This document shows positions 33,429 to 41,877 of a stretch of DNA of 64,000 nt, in pieces (the first letter of the stretch is position 1; every line of letters starts with the position of its first letter). The notes under the pieces were generated by a model. That model was given only the letters and a program-made list of their open reading frames with translations, was not told the DNA's origin and ran no database searches. Source of the stretch: Deltaproteobacteria bacterium (lineage in GTDB: Bacteria; Myxococcota_A; Polyangia; Haliangiales; Haliangiaceae); NCBI GenBank assembly GCA_020630875.1, contig JAHDIH010000001.1, forward strand, positions 682,001-746,000, read 5' to 3'. A program made the translations under genes and the position numbers.

Positions 33429-35609
33429 ATGGCAAGCAAACTGGGGAACTTCCCAACGGCAGCGTCTTTGTATGAAAAGGCTGGCAACTATACTCGAGCG
33501 ATTCATTTCTACGAAAAAGCAGGAATGGCAAGTGAAGCTCAAGCGCTGAGAATCGAACATGTAAATCCGAAGTCCGATGCGCTTTCCGCACACGCGCCGC
33601 TAGCGGCGACCGAGCCGTCTAAAAACTCACTAGACTCAGCTTTGTCGGTTCGGACGTCGTTGCATGACGCAGCGACTCCTGGTGAAAAGAGTTCTGCTCA
33701 GATCGACGCTCGCAAAGCCGCGGATGACTTAGTTGCCGACGGCGAATTGGAAGAAGCCGCTAAGTTGTATCGAGATGCAGAACTGTTTGATGAGGCACTG
33801 CATCTTTATTGCAACGTCCTCGGACAGCCCGAAAATGCGGCGCCAATTGTTGCGAAAATGGGCAATCACGACAGAGCTGCGGAGCTCTCTGAGCTTGCGG
33901 GACAGAAGGAACGGGCAGCTGCAGCGTTGGTTCGTGCAGCTGAAGCTACGAAACAACCGGTCAAGTACGCCAAACGAATTGCAAATTTATCGCCGGCGGT
34001 CGCAAATAGCTTTCTTGAGACGGCGGTTGCTAACTACCCGCTCAATGACGAATACGTGGAGCTTTACTATCAGCGTGCCACGCTACTCGAGCAGCAGGGC
34101 AGTAACGCGGAAGCAATCACTCTGTTTCAAAGTATCTCTAACGCATTTGGGGCGTATTTAGATAGTGAACAGCGGCTGTCGAATCTAATGACGGCAGTTG
34201 CCTCATCCAAAGTCGCCACTAGCGCGTCTGACGATTTTACTTCTGCTGCGCAGTTGCGCAGCGAGCAAATTGATACGTTGGCACAAGAAGTGGCCGATGC
34301 CGCAGCCAAAAAGCTTCAAAGCAACTTAATGGTCGATCCGTCATTAATCAACGGCGGACGAGTTGTTGGAATTGAGAAGCAGCCGGTTAAGGTAAGCATG
34401 TTGTTTGACTCCGAAGTTCAAGCCTCTCGCAATGGCCCTTCGGTAGATTCTCTGTTGCAATACGTGGGTAACCAAGAACCAAGTTTGCAAAACATCGAAG
34501 TGTACTACAGATTGGGCCTAGCTCATCTCGGGGTTGGCAACTGGGGCGCTGCACTTGAAGCCTTTAAGTCAGTGGAGGAAATTTCGCCAGGGTATCGTGA
34601 TGCGAGTGGTAGAGCCAGTGAAATTCGTGAGTGGCAAAATGCCATGGGCGACAACGCCACTAAACTAAAAGCGAGTGGCGACTCGAACAAAGACAGCCGC
34701 TATGCGCTGCGAGGTGAGCTCGGTCGAGGTGGTATGGCAGTGGTCTATCGTGGTGATGACACCGTGCTCGGGCGCGAGGTCGCGCTCAAGTTTATCTCAG
34801 AGGATTTCAGCGCCGATCCTGACATACGAGAAATGTTTGAACGTGAGGCAAGGGCGGTAGCGCAACTCAATCACCCTAACATTGTGACGATTCACGACTT
34901 TGGAATGCTCGAGGGGCGTGTCTTCATTTGTATGGAATTTGTAAAAGGTCGCACGGTCGAAGACTTAATCTTCGAGGATGGTGGAATGACCGTGGTAGAA
35001 AGTTTGCAAGTGATGAGTCTGGCTCTGAAAGGACTATCGTACGCTCATTCTCATCACATTATTCATTGCGACATTAAACCCGCCAACATAATGAGAACGG
35101 ATGCCGGATTGGTAAAGCTCATGGACTTTGGATTAGCTAAGTCAATTGAGAGCGGTAGTAAGAGCTCGTTTGTTGCTGGGACGCCGGCGTATATGCCTCC
35201 AGAGCAACTTGCAGGTACCAACGTGGATCATCGCGCGGACCTGTTTTCGATGGCGGTAGCGCTCTACGAAATGCTTTCCGGCGAACTTCCGTTTGAGGGC
35301 ATGAGGCGAGATCAAATACCAAAGCCGATACACGAGCTTAACCCTCAGGTACCTAAAGAAGTGAGTGCCGCCATGCAGAAGGCATTGCAGGTAGAGCCTA
35401 TGCAGCGATTTCAGTCTGCGGAAGACTTTGCATCTCCTATTCAGCAGGCTCTTGCAAAAATTTCAAACCGAGACAAAGGAAAGGCACCACAAGGTTCGCA
35501 ATCTGCACCTACCAAAAAGAAGGCAGCAGAGCAGCGCCGAACCATCATCGGTGCGCCAAACCGTGGCAATCGGCTTGGTTTTGCCAATACCGTGATTAAG
35601 AAAAAGTAA
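33429..35609 (+). CDS. TPR-repeat Ser/Thr protein kinase, 5' frameshift in G7 tract
   Basis: 726 residues in this frame, about 80 more if the G-run frameshift upstream is corrected. TPR-like helical repeats fill the N-terminal part (to about 400), then a complete protein kinase domain (about 425-675): Gly loop GELGRGGMAVVYRG, VAxK lysine (VALKFI), catalytic loop HCDIKPANIM, DFG (LMDFGLAKS), APE-like PPEQL. The catalytic-loop Arg of HRD is Cys, a non-RD variant, so activation-loop phosphorylation may not be needed. A basic tail ends the protein. With its N-terminal membrane helix restored it would resemble the 31480 protein fused to a kinase. Confidence 0.85.
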   Translation: MASKLGNFPTAASLYEKAGNYTRAIHFYEKAGMASEAQALRIEHVNPKSDALSAHAPLAATEPSKNSLDSALSVRTSLHDAATPGEKSSAQIDARKAADDLVADGELEEAAKLYRDAELFDEALHLYCNVLGQPENAAPIVAKMGNHDRAAELSELAGQKERAAAALVRAAEATKQPVKYAKRIANLSPAVANSFLETAVANYPLNDEYVELYYQRATLLEQQGSNAEAITLFQSISNAFGAYLDSEQRLSNLMTAVASSKVATSASDDFTSAAQLRSEQIDTLAQEVADAAAKKLQSNLMVDPSLINGGRVVGIEKQPVKVSMLFDSEVQASRNGPSVDSLLQYVGNQEPSLQNIEVYYRLGLAHLGVGNWGAALEAFKSVEEISPGYRDASGRASEIREWQNAMGDNATKLKASGDSNKDSRYALRGELGRGGMAVVYRGDDTVLGREVALKFISEDFSADPDIREMFEREARAVAQLNHPNIVTIHDFGMLEGRVFICMEFVKGRTVEDLIFEDGGMTVVESLQVMSLALKGLSYAHSHHIIHCDIKPANIMRTDAGLVKLMDFGLAKSIESGSKSSFVAGTPAYMPPEQLAGTNVDHRADLFSMAVALYEMLSGELPFEGMRRDQIPKPIHELNPQVPKEVSAAMQKALQVEPMQRFQSAEDFASPIQQALAKISNRDKGKAPQGSQSAPTKKKAAEQRRTIIGAPNRGNRLGFANTVIKKK

Positions 35610-35704
35610 CGCCCGTTGACTCCTTGATAACGAAATTCCGTAAATGCGCTCTTTGATACGGGGTAAGGTTGAGCGGGCAAAGAGGCTTTCGCCTTTGGTA
35701 GACA

Positions 35705-36049
35705 TTACTGAGATGGTGCCACCGGGGCATTAGGAACCAAGTAGATGTAGGTCATTCCTTTTTCTCGAAAGAGGTGGATGGCCATTACTGGGCCTCCAGG
35801 ATCTAATAGAAAACGGCTTACGTAGATTCCTCGGTAGCTGAACGTCGGCTTTCGGGTAAACAGAATCTTTTGCTTTCTTAACTTGATCTCAATGAAGCGA
35901 ATGACTTTGTGAAGTCTCAGACTTGTTTCCTGATACCCTACGTACTTTTGACTTGGTGTGATGCGTGAAGGTAGAAAAGACGTCGGAGAGCTATGAGAAC
36001 TCGCGGCAATGGCCACAATCACCAGTATAAGCAACAAGATACGCACCAT
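35705..36049 (-). CDS. Small secreted hypothetical protein
   Basis: 114 residues with a signal peptide (MVRILLLILVIVAIAASSHS, cleavage near 18-20). The mature part is basic and Tyr-rich (LRLHKVIRFIEIKLRKQKILF), ending with a short beta-type segment, MAIHLFREKGMTYIYLVPNAP. No family recognised. It is divergent from the 95-residue helical protein gene at 36104, sharing a 54-base intergenic region with an inverted repeat. A GTG codon directly after the ATG could also be the start. Confidence 0.6.
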   Translation of the reverse strand: MVRILLLILVIVAIAASSHSSPTSFLPSRITPSQKYVGYQETSLRLHKVIRFIEIKLRKQKILFTRKPTFSYRGIYVSRFLLDPGGPVMAIHLFREKGMTYIYLVPNAPVAPSQ

Positions 36050-36069
36050 AGAAGCTTAACAAAAAAGCC

Positions 36070-36098
36070 TTGACTCGTTGCGTCAAGATGGTTAGTCT
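36070..36098 (+). promoter_or_regulatory. Predicted leaderless promoter with inverted repeat at the -35
   Basis: TTGACT (36070-36075), a 17-base spacer and TAGTCT (36093-36098) end 5 bases before the ATG at 36104. CTTGAC (36069-36074) and GTCAAG (36082-36087) form an inverted repeat overlapping the -35, a possible repressor site. Confidence 0.5.
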
Positions 36099-36103
36099 GA
36101 AGC

Positions 36104-36391
36104 ATGTTAAATTTTGAATCAATCCGTAGAACTGCCATTAAACTAGGAAAAGAAGCTCTTGAGCGTGGTTTAGCGGCTGCTGCACAAGGGAAAGAGCTTG
36201 GCGAAAAAGCACAGGCTTCAATCAAGGAAAACGTCCTTGAAGACCAACGCTTCATTTCACTTAAAGACAAGGTACTCGCCAAGATTGGGAAAGCCAAAGA
36301 GGCAGCGGAGGACGTTGCTGAAGATACCAAAGAGTCTGCTGAGAATGCGGTAGAGCAAGTCAAAGAAATTATCAAAGAGCGTCGCGCTTAG
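36104..36391 (+). CDS. Small amphipathic helical protein
   Basis: 95 residues, almost entirely predicted helix with alternating Lys/Glu and Ala (KEALERGLAAAAQGKELGEKAQ, AKEAAEDVAEDTKESAENAVEQVKE). It has no signal peptide, no Cys and no Trp. The repeating 11-residue-like pattern recalls LEA-type stress proteins, phasins or apolipoprotein-like surface binders; none can be chosen from sequence alone. It is expressed from an apparently leaderless promoter with an overlapping inverted repeat, suggesting regulated expression. Confidence 0.68.
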   Translation: MLNFESIRRTAIKLGKEALERGLAAAAQGKELGEKAQASIKENVLEDQRFISLKDKVLAKIGKAKEAAEDVAEDTKESAENAVEQVKEIIKERRA

Positions 36392-36496
36392 ATAAGATTG
36401 TCCTCTACAAAACGGCATGCAGCGACCTGGAAATTCAGTGTCGCTGTTTGCTATTTGAATACATCGAGTGGGAGGGCGGGCTTGTTGGTTTCTCTA

Positions 36497-36533
36497 TAAA
36501 AATAGAAAAAGCCCAGAGCGTGAAGCTCTGGGC
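36497..36533 (-). terminator. Rho-independent terminator of the 39369-36564 operon
   Basis: GCCCAGAGC (36511-36519), loop GTGAA, GCTCTGGGC (36525-36533): a perfect 9-bp stem. On the minus strand it is followed by a T-rich run (complement of the A-rich 36497-36510). It lies 30 bases after the stop of the minus-strand gene at 36564. Confidence 0.8.
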
Positions 36534-36563
36534 TGAAATTCCATGATTGTTAGTTAGCTACTA

Positions 36564-37427
36564 CTAAAAGCGCGGAGGTCCGCAAGTACCAGCATCAAGT
36601 CGGGCTTTTGTGTCTGCGTAGAAAGCCTCCAATGCGTTGTTAGCATTACCAGCACTGTAGCTGTACGCCGGGTGCGACTGGTTTGGTGCTTTTCTCTGAC
36701 CCACGTCGGTGAGCCTTTGCTCTGCTACGATAACCTCACCTGTTGCAGGGTCGAGCGAGAAGTAGCCTGCCATGTAACTTGGATATTGCGTTACAAAGTC
36801 GAATACTTCTTGGTCGTTAACGTTGGCTAAGAAGCCAGAGCGACCACTTGCGTGGCAGATGATGCAATCAGCATTACCGTTAGTGCCTTTGTTGGCCCAA
36901 AGTCCGGCGACGTTGCGATTTTCCCAGTCGGTCAAATCCATGCAACCAGACCAAATTTGCATAGCGCTAGGCTGAGGGGCACCACCACCACCGCCTGTGG
37001 GAGCAGCTTTTTCGACCGCAAACCAAGCAGAAATACCAGACGTGGTACCCATTTGGTAATTGAAAGTACCACCAGCATGAGACCGGCCGTCACCGTAGGT
37101 ATAGAGCGTCGCGGTGTCCTGATCCCAAAGCGGGTTACCAAGAAGCTGCGTTTGGTATTGCATTACCAACTCCATGGTTGCCGGTCCAGTAGCCGGTAAG
37201 AAGGGAACCGAGGTTCCGCCAGCGTGACAGCCGCCATTGCCGCAAGTATCTTGCAGGTCTTGAGCGATGGGAGCAAATGCCTCTTCACTGCTTTGTGGAG
37301 CAACCAGCGGTGGTTCGTTGGGGTCGGTAAGCGTGCCGTCTTCAAGTATTGGGCCTGCGTCTAATTCGCCAGCGCACCCTGCTGAAAGCAGGGTGGCGGC
37401 TGTAAGTATTGATCCTAAATATTTCAT
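36564..37427 (-). CDS. Lipoprotein with two CxxCH-type heme motifs
   Basis: 287 residues from the ATG at 37427, which has an AAGGAC ribosome-binding site; the longer frame from 37478 puts 17 charged residues before the signal. Lipobox LLSAGC (then AGEL) near residue 17. A CGNGGCH segment near 80 is a C-x(4)-CH variant; CIICH near 195 is a standard c-type heme site. Several His and Met residues could serve as axial ligands. It resembles myxobacterial cytochrome-c-like or Planctomycete-type lipoproteins that accompany surface proteins. It is the second gene of a two-gene unit with the MYXO-CTERM-like protein, closed by the terminator at 36497. Confidence 0.72.
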   Translation of the reverse strand: MKYLGSILTAATLLSAGCAGELDAGPILEDGTLTDPNEPPLVAPQSSEEAFAPIAQDLQDTCGNGGCHAGGTSVPFLPATGPATMELVMQYQTQLLGNPLWDQDTATLYTYGDGRSHAGGTFNYQMGTTSGISAWFAVEKAAPTGGGGGAPQPSAMQIWSGCMDLTDWENRNVAGLWANKGTNGNADCIICHASGRSGFLANVNDQEVFDFVTQYPSYMAGYFSLDPATGEVIVAEQRLTDVGQRKAPNQSHPAYSYSAGNANNALEAFYADTKARLDAGTCGPPRF

Positions 37428-37446
37428 TGGTTTCACGTCCTTTGCC

Positions 37447-39369
37447 TTAGTTGGCTTGGCGCCGCCGAGTGGCGCCAAGTCCTAGAGTGAGAAGAAGAAG
37501 AGCGAATCCAAATCCAGTGGTGCTAGAACAGCCGCTGTTTACTGGCGTCGCATTGCCTGGCTGCCCACCTGGATTCTTGTTGTCTTTAGGGTCAGTTTCA
37601 GGAAGTACTTCACCGCTCGGTGGTGCTGGTGGGTTCGCTCCGCCTTGTGGCTCTGCAGTCATTGTAGTGAAGATTTCAAGTACAAAGTCTGGCTTGTACT
37701 GACCACCCGGATTGTAACCTGTGGTTGCTTTGCCAGCGAGTCCGCAAAGGTTTAGCTTCGCAATGCCTTGAGTAGGTCCTGCGTTATTCATAAACGGATT
37801 TGGTGTTTCAATACAGTCTGCGTAGTTACGACCTTGGTTGTTTGGGTTGTTGCCTGCAAGGTTGGAGTAGAGTTGGTCTGCAAGTGGTGCTTGAATGCTT
37901 TCAGAGCCAAGCCATACGAAGTCGTTTGCAGCTGCGTCGTAGGCGACGTTGAATAGCTCCGCACCGCGTGTAGAGTCATTGAAGCTTCCCGATAAGAAGC
38001 ATGCGCCTTCCATGGTGTCAGCTCCTTGGCCAAACGTACAATCTGTTTGTACAAGGTGGGCTCCATCAATTGCTGCAGCGGTCATTGGTCCCGTCACGTC
38101 AGCCATTTTCTTCACGTTAAAGCCAACGTTCGGGTTGGTGGTGAGTTCGAGGATAGCCGCGACTTCTTGTACGGCAAAACCACCTTTGCGATTCTGTCCT
38201 CCGTTGTTTTGTTGGTTGTATCCCCAGTGGTAATTAAAAGTAACGAACGCGTCACCGTTTTCGAGCATCGTGTGTTTGATACGCATCGCATCAGTCTTCA
38301 ATTGTCCGTTGTAGAATCTTTTGTCATCAGCAAGCTCTTCGTTCCAAACTTCGTCATCGCTTTCTAGGTTAACAAGAGCTACCCAAACGCCTTGGCGTTG
38401 AGGTTGGTTGTTGCCTTTCGTGTAAGTACAAACAGCGTGATCGGGAATGCCGTCGTTGGCTTCCAGGTCTACAAGGCTGCATTTGCCGCGTCCGCGTTCC
38501 TCTTGGCTGTTGATGGACTCATCGCCGTCTTTTACTACGGTGTAGCCATTGCCGCTTGGCGTTAAGGTGATGTGATTGTACCAACCGTCGTCTCTTCCGT
38601 TGCCGTTACATAGCTCGTAAGAAACGTAGTCAATTTTTCCGTCAGGATGGACAAAGATATCAGAACCACCGCCGGATTGTCGTCCAGAGCAATCGTCGTT
38701 ATTTTTCGCCATAATGCGCCGGCTGTTTTCGCTAGTGTTTAGTGTAGGAAGATTTCCACCTAGAGTAACGGTTTGGCAGTTCTGGTCCACCACTTGGATG
38801 TAGCGTTCGCTGTTTCCGCCGTTTTCTTGGTAGTTCCAAGATACCAACGCTCGAAGGTTTCCTGCTGTGGCGTCGAGTGTTTGCATGTTGGTGTGATGGT
38901 AGTTGCGGTAGTTTTGACCGTCGTTGTTGGAAAGCCATCTCGGCGGCGCAACGCCATCTGCTGCAGCTCGAGTTGCAATAACTTTTCCGCCTGCACCTTG
39001 CTGTAGTTTAAAAGGCATACAAGCACCCTGAATGTTGTCATTTGGCTGTGGGCCAAATCCAGCAGGGCCAGTCGTGTAGACGCCATTGGCATCAAAGGAG
39101 CCCGCACTGAGCTCCAGGCCACCAGAACGCATTCCGATCATGACGCAATTACCAGCGGTGTCGCATGCAATAGAGTTTTGCTCGTTGGTGTGCTCTCCCT
39201 CATCGGGCCTTGGCAGGTTACTGCTATTGTAGACATCGATGGTGTCACTCGGGTCTTGAGCGTTGATGATAAACATCTCTGCGTGAGCGGGGGCAACATT
39301 AATGGTTGTAACTAAAACGCTTGCCCCCAATGCGCTTAGTATCCCTACTCGAGACAGATATTTGATCAT
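37447..39369 (-). CDS. Large secreted protein with MYXO-CTERM-like tail
   Basis: 640 residues from the ATG at 39369, which has a TAGGAG ribosome-binding site and yields a Sec signal ending APAHA-EM (about 31). The mature body is Asn/Gly-rich beta-type sequence, perhaps a propeller (HTNEQNSIACDTAGNCVMIG, recurring W-N-Y and TFNYHWGYN segments) with scattered Cys pairs. A Pro/Gly/Asn linker is followed by SGCSST, a hydrophobic helix and an RRR end, the layout of the MYXO-CTERM sorting signal. It is probably processed and attached to the outer surface. The function of the body is unknown. It forms a unit with the heme-motif lipoprotein 20 bases downstream. Confidence 0.78.
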   Translation of the reverse strand: MIKYLSRVGILSALGASVLVTTINVAPAHAEMFIINAQDPSDTIDVYNSSNLPRPDEGEHTNEQNSIACDTAGNCVMIGMRSGGLELSAGSFDANGVYTTGPAGFGPQPNDNIQGACMPFKLQQGAGGKVIATRAAADGVAPPRWLSNNDGQNYRNYHHTNMQTLDATAGNLRALVSWNYQENGGNSERYIQVVDQNCQTVTLGGNLPTLNTSENSRRIMAKNNDDCSGRQSGGGSDIFVHPDGKIDYVSYELCNGNGRDDGWYNHITLTPSGNGYTVVKDGDESINSQEERGRGKCSLVDLEANDGIPDHAVCTYTKGNNQPQRQGVWVALVNLESDDEVWNEELADDKRFYNGQLKTDAMRIKHTMLENGDAFVTFNYHWGYNQQNNGGQNRKGGFAVQEVAAILELTTNPNVGFNVKKMADVTGPMTAAAIDGAHLVQTDCTFGQGADTMEGACFLSGSFNDSTRGAELFNVAYDAAANDFVWLGSESIQAPLADQLYSNLAGNNPNNQGRNYADCIETPNPFMNNAGPTQGIAKLNLCGLAGKATTGYNPGGQYKPDFVLEIFTTMTAEPQGGANPPAPPSGEVLPETDPKDNKNPGGQPGNATPVNSGCSSTTGFGFALLLLTLGLGATRRRQAN

Positions 39370-39513
39370 GGTACTCCTAGTATACTCTATGGGTTGATGG
39401 AATTTCATGTGTTTTATCAATGCATCTTTGATGCCAACGTGGGTATTTCAATCTTTCGGTAACTTGCACCATGTAGGCATGGAGAAAAATATCCCAGTCG
39501 ATCACAGTTACTC

Positions 39514-39551
39514 CCACCTACATGTAAAGAACAAATCTCCACCTACATGTA
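39514..39551 (+). repeat. Direct repeat CCACCTACATGTA, two copies
   Basis: CCACCTACATGTA occurs at 39514-39526 and again at 39539-39551, 25 bases apart (about 2.4 helical turns), in the intergenic region between divergent genes. Each copy contains the palindrome TACATGTA. It may be an operator for the 39601 gene. Confidence 0.5.
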
Positions 39552-39600
39552 GCTCGCAAGCTGCATTGCATCCTTTGGAAAAACTCCTCACTATAATGAT

Positions 39601-40182
39601 GTGAAACGAATGCTTATTGTTCTAGTGGCCGCCTTGATTTGCATCCTCGCCGTTTGGCTTGTGATGGCGGAAACAAATCCGACTTCAGAGCAGAAGCAAG
39701 AAGAATCGACATCCATCGCCACTTCATCTTCGTCTAGCAGAATTGCAAGTTCCTCGGTGCGTACTAGAAATCTAGCACCCGCAGATCTCTCGTCGAGCAC
39801 TGGCGATGATACTTCTCCCATCGCCATCGACAGCGCCGACTTTGAATTGAATCTTTTGAAACATATCGATCGCTCGTTTTTGGCAGAAGCTGCTACCTGC
39901 TACAGTGGAGGAGGCAGCCGTAATGACAGAATTGAGTTTTCGTATCAATTGGCGGTTGAGAGCGGTGATGTTTCCGCACGTAACGTCAAATTAGTGGAAG
40001 CCGAATTTAACGATCCAGCAACAATTCGCTGTATGAAACAACAGTTGGAGTCGGTAAGGATTCTTAGAGAAGGGGTCGAAGATGGAACAAGAGAACATGG
40101 GCTCCGTTTTTCGTTAAGGGCATTAGAAAAGTTTACCCGAAACGGCCAAGAGGAGACCGATGAGGCCTCCTCTGACGATTAA
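39601..40182 (+). CDS. Membrane-anchored protein of unknown function
   Basis: 193 residues from GTG, or 190 from the ATG at 39610. One N-terminal membrane helix (about 5-24), a Ser/Thr-rich low-complexity linker (about 30-75) and a C-terminal domain (about 80-175) with FSYQLAVESGDVSARNVKLVEAEF and a Cys pair (TCYSGG, IRCMKQ). This domain resembles the TonB-like AgmX/PglI C-terminal fold at the end of the GYF protein (21789), again with a Cys pair. TATAAT at 39592-39597 lies so close to the GTG that the ATG at 39610 with a very short leader may be the real start. Confidence 0.68.
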   Translation: MKRMLIVLVAALICILAVWLVMAETNPTSEQKQEESTSIATSSSSSRIASSSVRTRNLAPADLSSSTGDDTSPIAIDSADFELNLLKHIDRSFLAEAATCYSGGGSRNDRIEFSYQLAVESGDVSARNVKLVEAEFNDPATIRCMKQQLESVRILREGVEDGTREHGLRFSLRALEKFTRNGQEETDEASSDD

Positions 40183-40200
40183 CGTGTTTTTTGGTTAACG

Positions 40201-40749
40201 TTACTCTCTGGTATCCTGTGGAAATGTGTCGGTCGGGAAAACCGTAAATGTTCCCGTACCTTCGATTGTCGCACCATTCAAGCGTGGGCGAAGTGAGAGT
40301 ACTTGTGTTTTATCTAGCCAGTGATCGAATATTCCTTCGCAATCACCGCTTCCGCCTTCCAACTTAATGCTTGCCCGCTCGGTAGTAGGATCGTTGTTGA
40401 AAACGAGTTGTTTTTCTTCCGACTCCGCACTCACGACATGCGTGACGGTGTAATTGTAAGCCGCTTCCAGTTCGTCTTGTGGCGCACAACCAAGTCTATC
40501 GATGGTTGCCACAACGGACCAGTCACCGACGCCCCAGCACGCTGTTGGACTTGGTGCCGCTGATGACTCAGTGAACGTTCCAGAAAGTGTTAGCGTTGTT
40601 TGACAGACTATATCATCAGCATCTAGTTCTGCATCTATCTCTTCTGTTGCAGCAATCCTGTCGTAACCCGTCCCGTTGCTTTCGCCTGTGCTACAAGCTC
40701 CTGCGGAAAACAAAAACATTAGTGACAAACCCCGAGTAAATATCCCCAT
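40201..40749 (-). CDS. Lipoprotein of unknown function
   Basis: 182 residues from the ATG at 40749; this start is chosen because a -10 hexamer lies 7 bases upstream and because it gives a lipoprotein signal (MGIFTRGLSLMFLFSAGAC). A longer frame to 40983 runs through the divergent gene and is unlikely. The mature domain has six cysteines and beta-type segments (QTTLTLSGTFTESS, WSVVATIDRLGC, QLVFNNDPTTERASIKLEGGSGDCEG). No family recognised. It ends 18 bases from the convergent gene 39601-40182. Confidence 0.68.
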   Translation of the reverse strand: MGIFTRGLSLMFLFSAGACSTGESNGTGYDRIAATEEIDAELDADDIVCQTTLTLSGTFTESSAAPSPTACWGVGDWSVVATIDRLGCAPQDELEAAYNYTVTHVVSAESEEKQLVFNNDPTTERASIKLEGGSGDCEGIFDHWLDKTQVLSLRPRLNGATIEGTGTFTVFPTDTFPQDTRE

Positions 40750-40756
40750 ATCTGAT

Positions 40757-40784
40757 ATCATACCAGTATTGCTATGCCACGCAA
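40757..40784 (-). promoter_or_regulatory. Predicted leaderless promoter of the 40201-40749 lipoprotein
   Basis: On the minus strand, TTGCGT (40779-40784), a 16-base spacer and TATGAT (40757-40762) end 7 bases before the ATG at 40749. Confidence 0.5.
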
Positions 40785-40810
40785 TGTAGGCGTCGGCAAA
40801 AGGGGGCATC

Positions 40811-41875
40811 ATGAAAATTCTTACATGTAGGTTGTTAGTGGTGGTTTTGGCAGTTGGTTGCAAATCCGCCACGGAAACGCAAAAAACAGCTAGCTCAGGA
40901 GTTCCAGAGAAAAGCGAAAGGATGATTCTTCCGGATGTGGGAGATGGCACAACCCGTCGAGCACCGGAAAAGAAGAAACACATTAAGAACGAGTTTTCAT
41001 CTGGTCAAACTCGCTTTAAAGAGCCCGGGGTCTACGTCGACGGCAAGCTAGTAGGAATTCTCCGTTTCGAAGAGTTGCCCGTGCCTCTAGAACCGTTTTG
41101 GCATACGGAAGAAGCTATGGAGTTTGTGGAAATGGGAAAGCCCAAACAAAAGGTCGTTTACACCCAACGGCGTTACCGGGTAACCACGTACTTAGAAGCA
41201 CTCGGTGTGGATCTCAAGAAGGTTAAAGAAGTACATATATACGGAGGCTTGAAGCGGCCCATGGCCAAGATAGTCGATGGGAAGTCTTTGCTCAAACATG
41301 ACAATCTGATGTTTCGCTTTGGTTCCTCCGTTTTCGGCAAGCCAATCGCCGCGTGCCCAAAAGAATTAGGCATGGGTAAATGTCCTGATCAAATGACCAC
41401 GATGCTCGTCTATATCGACAAGACACCACCGACCGTGAAAGACAATAAGGTCTATCTGAACGGAAAAAGAATTACGGGGATACCTTATTTGGGAGACCCT
41501 ATCCGTGGTGGAGTCCGGGTTTACAAAGACAATCGGTACGTAACAAGCATTAAACGGCGCGAGCTAACCAAATACGAAGAAATTGCGGAGATTTCAGCGG
41601 ATGGACAAAAGCAATACAACTTTTTTGCATTGCTCACGGCTCAAGGCATCAAGGTTGATGACATCCAGCAGCTTTGGCTTATTCATAACGGCAAGCGGGT
41701 CTATTCGAGTACAGGAAAACAAGCCGCAAACTCTGTGTTTTTGGCCAATAAGCAAAAGAGCGGAGAAGTTCTGTGGGGAGATCTCAAGAGGCCAGCAAAC
41801 GTAATAACGCTTCATACAACGCCCTTGAAGAAGTCTGACTTTCCGGTTCTTCGCGAAGATGAAATCAACCAATAG
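40811..41875 (+). CDS. Lipoprotein of unknown function
   Basis: 354 residues. Lipobox VLAVGC near 12-17 after MKILTCRLLVV; a GGGGG-containing ribosome-binding site precedes the ATG. The mature protein is Lys-rich and contains two similar units: GVYVDGKLVGILRFEELP (about 73-90) with a following YRVTTYLEALGVDLKKVKEVHIYGG, and KVYLNGKRITGIPYLGDP (about 217-234) with YNFFALLTAQGIKVDDIQQLWLIHNG. This points to an internally duplicated domain, each half about 130 residues. No family recognised. Confidence 0.72.
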   Translation: MKILTCRLLVVVLAVGCKSATETQKTASSGVPEKSERMILPDVGDGTTRRAPEKKKHIKNEFSSGQTRFKEPGVYVDGKLVGILRFEELPVPLEPFWHTEEAMEFVEMGKPKQKVVYTQRRYRVTTYLEALGVDLKKVKEVHIYGGLKRPMAKIVDGKSLLKHDNLMFRFGSSVFGKPIAACPKELGMGKCPDQMTTMLVYIDKTPPTVKDNKVYLNGKRITGIPYLGDPIRGGVRVYKDNRYVTSIKRRELTKYEEIAEISADGQKQYNFFALLTAQGIKVDDIQQLWLIHNGKRVYSSTGKQAANSVFLANKQKSGEVLWGDLKRPANVITLHTTPLKKSDFPVLREDEINQ

Positions 41876-41877
41876 TT

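Noticed and set aside
40750..40983. N-terminal extension of the 40201 lipoprotein to 40983
   Set aside because: It would run through the start of the divergent gene and bury the lipoprotein signal in mid-protein; the promoter position supports 40749.
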